DNA of 9,324 nt from Pseudomonadota bacterium (GTDB taxonomy: Bacteria; Bdellovibrionota; Bacteriovoracia; Bacteriovoracales; Bacteriovoracaceae): positions 1 to 9,324 of the forward strand of contig JAJTIF010000040.1 in assembly GCA_021299675.1 (NCBI GenBank), read 5' to 3'. Both the position numbers and the translations under genes were made by a program. Of the stretch, positions 5,887-9,324 are shown piece by piece (within the stretch, counting starts at the first letter, position 1; each line of letters opens with the position of its first letter). Below the pieces are notes generated by a model. It made no database searches and was not told the DNA's origin. It saw nothing but the letters and a program-made list of their open reading frames with translations.

Positions 5887-6839
5887 TACAGGTGCTCGGC
5901 GATATCACGGATGGCTGTGGATTTTCCCATGGAGTAGAAGTGCAAGCAGGGAGCTTTCTTCGTGAGGAGTTCTTTGGATTGATTGATGGTCCACTCTACT
6001 CCAATCTGGCGTACTTCTTTATCATCTCTCGCCTTGGCGACGGCATCGGCCAGGTCTTCTGGGATATCAATATGGAAGCGACTGGCGAGCATGCTAATCT
6101 GTTTTTTTGAAGTCAAAGGCTTGAGGCCCGGGATAATGGGGATATTAATCCCAGCTTCCCGACACTTGTCGACGAAGCTAAAGAACTTCGAGTTATCAAA
6201 GAACATCTGAGTCACGATGTACTCCGCTCCGCAATCCACTTTGTGCTTGAGCCACTTGAGATCGGTCGTGAGGTTGGCCGCTTCAAAGTGCTTCTCTGGG
6301 TAGCCCGCCACGCCGATGCAAAAATTAGTAGGAATGGCGTTCTCGAGATCCGCGTCGATGTAGCGCCCGTGGTTCATGGCCTGGATCTGCTCCACGAGTT
6401 CACTAGCGAAGGCGTGTCCACCTTGGCTGGCTGAAAAGTCACTCTGACCTTTAATGGAGTCGCCCCGCAGGGCGAGCACGTTATCGATCCCGAGGTAGTT
6501 CAAGTCGATGAGTGCGTATTCGGTTTCTTCTTTGGTGAATCCGCCGCAGATGATGTGAGGGACAGTGTCGACGTGAAACTTATGCATGAGAGCGGCACAG
6601 ATCGCAACGGTCCCAGGGCGTTTGCGGATACTTTTTTGTTCAAGCAGTCCGCCGGCGCGCTTTTTCAGCACAAACTCTTCGCGGTGATAAGTCACGTCGA
6701 TGAATTTGGGCTTAAACTCCATCAGAGGGGCGATGTTATCAAAAAGCATATTGATACTTTCACCGGCGTGCGGTGGCAGAATCTCAAAAGAGAAGAGGGC
6801 GCTTGAAGAATTTTTGATGTGATCAACAACTTTAGTCAT
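5883..6839 (-). CDS. metF: 5,10-methylenetetrahydrofolate reductase
   Basis: MetF is a cytoplasmic FAD enzyme that reduces 5,10-methylene-THF to 5-methyl-THF, the methyl donor for MetH encoded directly upstream. From ATG 6839 it has 318 residues, close to the ~300 of bacterial MetF. Family segments in order: FSFEILPPH with catalytic Glu19, FIDVTYH (47-52), LALRGD with Asp127, GVAGYPEKH (176-184), TQMFFD with Gln211, IPGLKP (236-241) and a conserved end CLHFYSMGKS (298-307). The frame stays open to 6986 and an ATG there would add 49 residues, but these lie inside metH, do not resemble MetF, and MTKVVDHIK begins right before the FSFEILPP strand with a good ribosome binding site, so the short start is chosen. 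It follows metH by 7 nt. Its stop shares the palindrome CTAG with the convergent DCC gene. Confidence 0.95.
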   Translation of the reverse strand: MTKVVDHIKNSSSALFSFEILPPHAGESINMLFDNIAPLMEFKPKFIDVTYHREEFVLKKRAGGLLEQKSIRKRPGTVAICAALMHKFHVDTVPHIICGGFTKEETEYALIDLNYLGIDNVLALRGDSIKGQSDFSASQGGHAFASELVEQIQAMNHGRYIDADLENAIPTNFCIGVAGYPEKHFEAANLTTDLKWLKHKVDCGAEYIVTQMFFDNSKFFSFVDKCREAGINIPIIPGLKPLTSKKQISMLASRFHIDIPEDLADAVAKARDDKEVRQIGVEWTINQSKELLTKKAPCLHFYSMGKSTAIRDIAEHLY

Positions 6840-6844
6840 GGGTG

Positions 6845-6848
6845 TCCT
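6845..6848 (-). promoter_or_regulatory. Shine-Dalgarno of metF, overlapping the metH stop
   Basis: On the minus strand AGGA sits 5 nt before the metF ATG and overlaps the metH TAG codon (CTCTAGGA). Ribosomes ending metH would be positioned to restart on metF, which supports the 6839 start and translational coupling. Confidence 0.6.
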
Positions 6849-9324
6849 AGAGGAGATTAGCTGAAAGCCAGGTGCGGGCCTGAGCTTCGGTGAAATTTTT
6901 TCGTTTAGCGTAGTCTTGCAGTTGGTCTTCTTGGATCTTTCCAACGTTAAAGTACTTCGCGTCCGGGTGAGAGAAATACCAGCCACTCACCGATGCCGTG
7001 GGAGTCATGGCCATGGAGTGAGTGAGTTTCACGCCGATGTTTTCTTCGACGTTTAAGAGCTTAAAGAGTTTGCTCTTTTCTGTGTGGTCCGGACAGGCCG
7101 AATAGCCTGGGGCCGGACGGATGCCGCGGTAGTTCTCACGGATGAGCTCTTCGGTGGAGAGGTTTTCAAGCGCCTGATAGCCCCAGAACTCCCGGCGCAC
7201 ACGCAGGTGCATCCACTCCGCACACGCTTCCGCCAAGCGGTCGGCGAGAGAACGGATCAAGATCCCTTGATAGTCGTCGTGCTCAGCTTCAAACTTTTTG
7301 CAGAGTTCATCTAGGCCCAGACCTGCAGTCACACAGAAGGCACCGACGTAGTCATTTTGGGGGGCCACAAAGTCCGCGAGGCTTGGGTTACTAGAGTCTG
7401 CTTCGAGCATTTTTCTTTGCGTACGAAGCATGTTGAGAGTCTCAAGGACTGAGCTGCGATCTTCTTTATAGGTTTTGTGCGAGCCATGTTTGCCACACGC
7501 AGCTTCATGCACGCGCAGACCCTCCACCACAATGTCGTCACCCTGTGAGTGGGCGGGGAAGAGTCCGTAAACAGCCTTAAGACGAAGTGTCTTCTCGCGC
7601 GTCACCTGGTCCAACATTTTTTGGGCGTCGGAGAAGAGTTTGCGAGCTTCTTCTCCCATTTCCTTATCTTCGAGGATCTTCGGGTACGAGCCCCGCAGGC
7701 GCCAAGTATGAAAGAAAGGTGTCCAGTCGATGTATTTTCTAATCTCATCGATGGAGAGGTCAAAGGAGTGAACGCCCAGTTGCGCCGGTTTTGGGATCTC
7801 ATAGCGAGACCAGTCGACGTTGAATTTATTTGCTCGGGCCTCGGCGAGTGTGATGAAGGTGATTTCTTTATTGCTCGCTTGGTGCTGGTCTCGAAGCATC
7901 TGGTAATCCACGTCCAGCTCTGTCTTAAATTTCGCGCGGGCCTCAAGAGTCTTGATTTTCTCTGCGACAGGCACTGAGCGCGAGGCATCTGCCACGTGAA
8001 CCACGACGTTTTTAGTTTGGGGAGCAATCTTCACCGCCGTATGCAGACGCGAGGTGGTCGCTCCGCCAATGAGCACGGGAATATTCATCCCCAGACGCTC
8101 CATCTCTTGGGCTACATGGATCATCTCATCCAAGCTTGGCGTGATCAGTCCCGACAGACCGATCATGTCGACCTGCTCACGCTTGGCGACCTCAAGGATC
8201 TTTTCACAGGGAACCATGACTCCCAGATCAATCACGTCCCAGTTATTGCAGGCGAGCACGACGCCCACGATGTTTTTTCCAATGTCGTGCACGTCCCCTT
8301 TCACTGTGGCCAAGAGGATGCGGCCTTGTTTCTGGGCTTTGGCACCTGCTTGTTCTTTTTCAATGAAGGGCTGAAGGTAGGCGACGGCTTTTTTCATCAC
8401 CCGCGCTGACTTCACGACCTGAGGGAGAAACATTTTTCCCGCACCAAAGAGATCGCCCACCACACTCATGCCATCCATTAAGGGACCTTCGATGACATGC
8501 AAGGGACGTGGGTATTTTTGGCGCGCTTCTTCGGCATCGACTTCAGCAAAGTCAGCAATGCCTTTCACCAGTGCATGCGTGAGGCGCTCTTCCACGGGCA
8601 ACTCTCTCCACGCCAGGTCTTCCACTTTTGCCTGACCTTTGGTTTCCGTCATTTTCTGAGCGAACTCGATAAGCTTTTCGGTGGCATCGGGCTTGCGGTT
8701 TAAGACCACATCTTCAATTTTCGTGAGCATCTCAGAAGGAATGGAGTCGTACACCGGGAGTGCTCCGGCGTTGACGATCCCCATATCGAGGCCCTCGCGG
8801 ATGGCGTGGTAGAGAAACACCGAGTGGATCGCTTCGCGAAGCACGTTGTTGCCGCGAAAGGAGAAAGAGACGTTTGAAATCCCACCGCTGGTGCGCGCGT
8901 GAGGAAGATTCTTTTTGATCCAGCCGACGGCTTTGAAAAAATCAAGGGCGTAGTTGGCGTGCTCTTCCATCCCAGTGCCGACAGTGAGGACGTTGGGGTC
9001 GAAGATAATGTCTTCTGGTGGGAAGTGCAGACGATCGACCAGAAGGCGATAGGCCCTCTCACAGATTTGAATCCGGCGCTCGTAAGTGTCGGCCTGGCCT
9101 TTCTCATCGAAGGCCATGATCACCACGGCGGCCCCGTAGCGGCGCACGAGGCTCGCGCGATGAAGGAACTCAGTTTCGCCGTCTTTAAGAGAGAGAGAGT
9201 TCACAATGGCCTTTCCTTGCACGCGCTTAAGCCCCGCCTCGAGCACACTCCACTTGGAGCTGTCGATCATGATGGGGACGCGGGCGATGTCGGGCTCGCT
9301 GGCGATGAGGTTTAAAAAGTTCTC
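6847..9324 (-). CDS. metH: Cobalamin-dependent methionine synthase (partial, N-terminus off the right edge)
   Basis: MetH transfers the methyl of 5-methyl-THF through cobalamin to homocysteine, giving methionine and THF. The visible 825 residues start at the window edge (NFLNLIASEPDIARVPIMID) and have no start here; the internal ATG at 9270 is not the start. About 400 residues, the homocysteine-binding barrel and the beginning of the folate barrel, lie outside, judged against the ~1,230-residue E. coli protein. Seen in order (fragment numbering): folate domain to about 215 (IDSSKW, DPNVLTVGTGMEEH, SGGISNVSFSFRG); helical cobalamin cap at about 240-325; cobalamin-binding domain with DVHDIGK (axial-ligand His346), SGLITPSLDEM and GGATTS (420-425); AdoMet reactivation domain at about 495-825 with FFHTWRLRGSYP and RPAPGYSACPDHTEK (736-750). 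No break is seen and it should be functional. It is the upstream partner of metF; any riboswitch or promoter would lie beyond the edge. Confidence 0.97.
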   Translation of the reverse strand, partial: ENFLNLIASEPDIARVPIMIDSSKWSVLEAGLKRVQGKAIVNSLSLKDGETEFLHRASLVRRYGAAVVIMAFDEKGQADTYERRIQICERAYRLLVDRLHFPPEDIIFDPNVLTVGTGMEEHANYALDFFKAVGWIKKNLPHARTSGGISNVSFSFRGNNVLREAIHSVFLYHAIREGLDMGIVNAGALPVYDSIPSEMLTKIEDVVLNRKPDATEKLIEFAQKMTETKGQAKVEDLAWRELPVEERLTHALVKGIADFAEVDAEEARQKYPRPLHVIEGPLMDGMSVVGDLFGAGKMFLPQVVKSARVMKKAVAYLQPFIEKEQAGAKAQKQGRILLATVKGDVHDIGKNIVGVVLACNNWDVIDLGVMVPCEKILEVAKREQVDMIGLSGLITPSLDEMIHVAQEMERLGMNIPVLIGGATTSRLHTAVKIAPQTKNVVVHVADASRSVPVAEKIKTLEARAKFKTELDVDYQMLRDQHQASNKEITFITLAEARANKFNVDWSRYEIPKPAQLGVHSFDLSIDEIRKYIDWTPFFHTWRLRGSYPKILEDKEMGEEARKLFSDAQKMLDQVTREKTLRLKAVYGLFPAHSQGDDIVVEGLRVHEAACGKHGSHKTYKEDRSSVLETLNMLRTQRKMLEADSSNPSLADFVAPQNDYVGAFCVTAGLGLDELCKKFEAEHDDYQGILIRSLADRLAEACAEWMHLRVRREFWGYQALENLSTEELIRENYRGIRPAPGYSACPDHTEKSKLFKLLNVEENIGVKLTHSMAMTPTASVSGWYFSHPDAKYFNVGKIQEDQLQDYAKRKNFTEAQARTWLSANLL

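Noticed and set aside
6840..6986. N-terminal extension of MetF by 49 residues to an ATG at 6986
   Set aside because: The extra residues lie within the metH 3' end, are basic and unlike MetF, and ATG 6839 has a ribosome binding site and gives the normal family length.
9268..9270. ATG as the start of metH
   Set aside because: The frame continues to the window edge with strongly MetH-like sequence (NFLNLIASEPDIARVPIM), so the gene is truncated by the window, not started here.
7549..9315. Long ORFs opposite to or out of frame with metH (e.g. 7549-7977, 7996-8409, 8899-9315, 8700-9107)
   Set aside because: They are shadows of the conserved, GC-richer metH coding frame and show no family features of their own.

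Overview
The window looks like ordinary chromosomal DNA from a Gram-negative bacterium. The best guess is a member of Bdellovibrionota (Bdellovibrio-like). That placement is inferred from moderate GC content, a response regulator fused to TPR repeats, a secreted M14 zinc carboxypeptidase, a Tat-exported PhoX-type lipoprotein and a cobalamin-dependent MetH next to MetF. No rRNA or marker gene confirms it. There are no insertion sequences, tRNAs, CRISPR arrays or phage genes, and genes are packed tightly with almost no non-coding DNA.

Left part (1-2209, + strand): a compact run of genes. It holds the last codons of an upstream gene, an uncharacterised protein with a charged N-terminal half, and a REC-TPR response regulator starting 2 nt after it. 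The N-terminus of the uncharacterised gene looks frameshifted: a well-formed ATG start at 76 overlaps the upstream stop (ATGA) but lies in a different frame from the main ORF. The REC domain has Lys where one Mg2+-binding Asp is normally found.

Middle (2322-5886): a secreted zinc carboxypeptidase (+) runs convergently into a thioredoxin-like [2Fe-2S] ferredoxin (-), with a 24-nt coding overlap. Just past the overlap, inside the ferredoxin gene, is a strong 15-bp hairpin. The ferredoxin is translationally coupled (ATGA) to an upstream PhoX-like phosphatase with a twin-arginine signal and a lipobox. Thirty-two bases beyond the phoX-like start, a DCC (DUF393) thiol-disulfide protein is transcribed divergently. 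An extended -10 box placed only 7 nt before its ATG suggests a leaderless mRNA.

Right part (5883-9324, - strand): metH (cobalamin-dependent methionine synthase, running off the right edge) followed by metF (methylenetetrahydrofolate reductase). MetF makes the methyl-THF that MetH uses to methylate homocysteine, so the pair is a methionine/one-carbon operon. The metF and DCC genes converge and share the bases CTAG for their two stop codons.

No clearly new multi-gene system is visible. The points most worth checking are the frameshifted N-terminus, the D-to-K REC domain, the hairpin at the convergent junction, the phoX-ferredoxin coupling and the leaderless DCC promoter.
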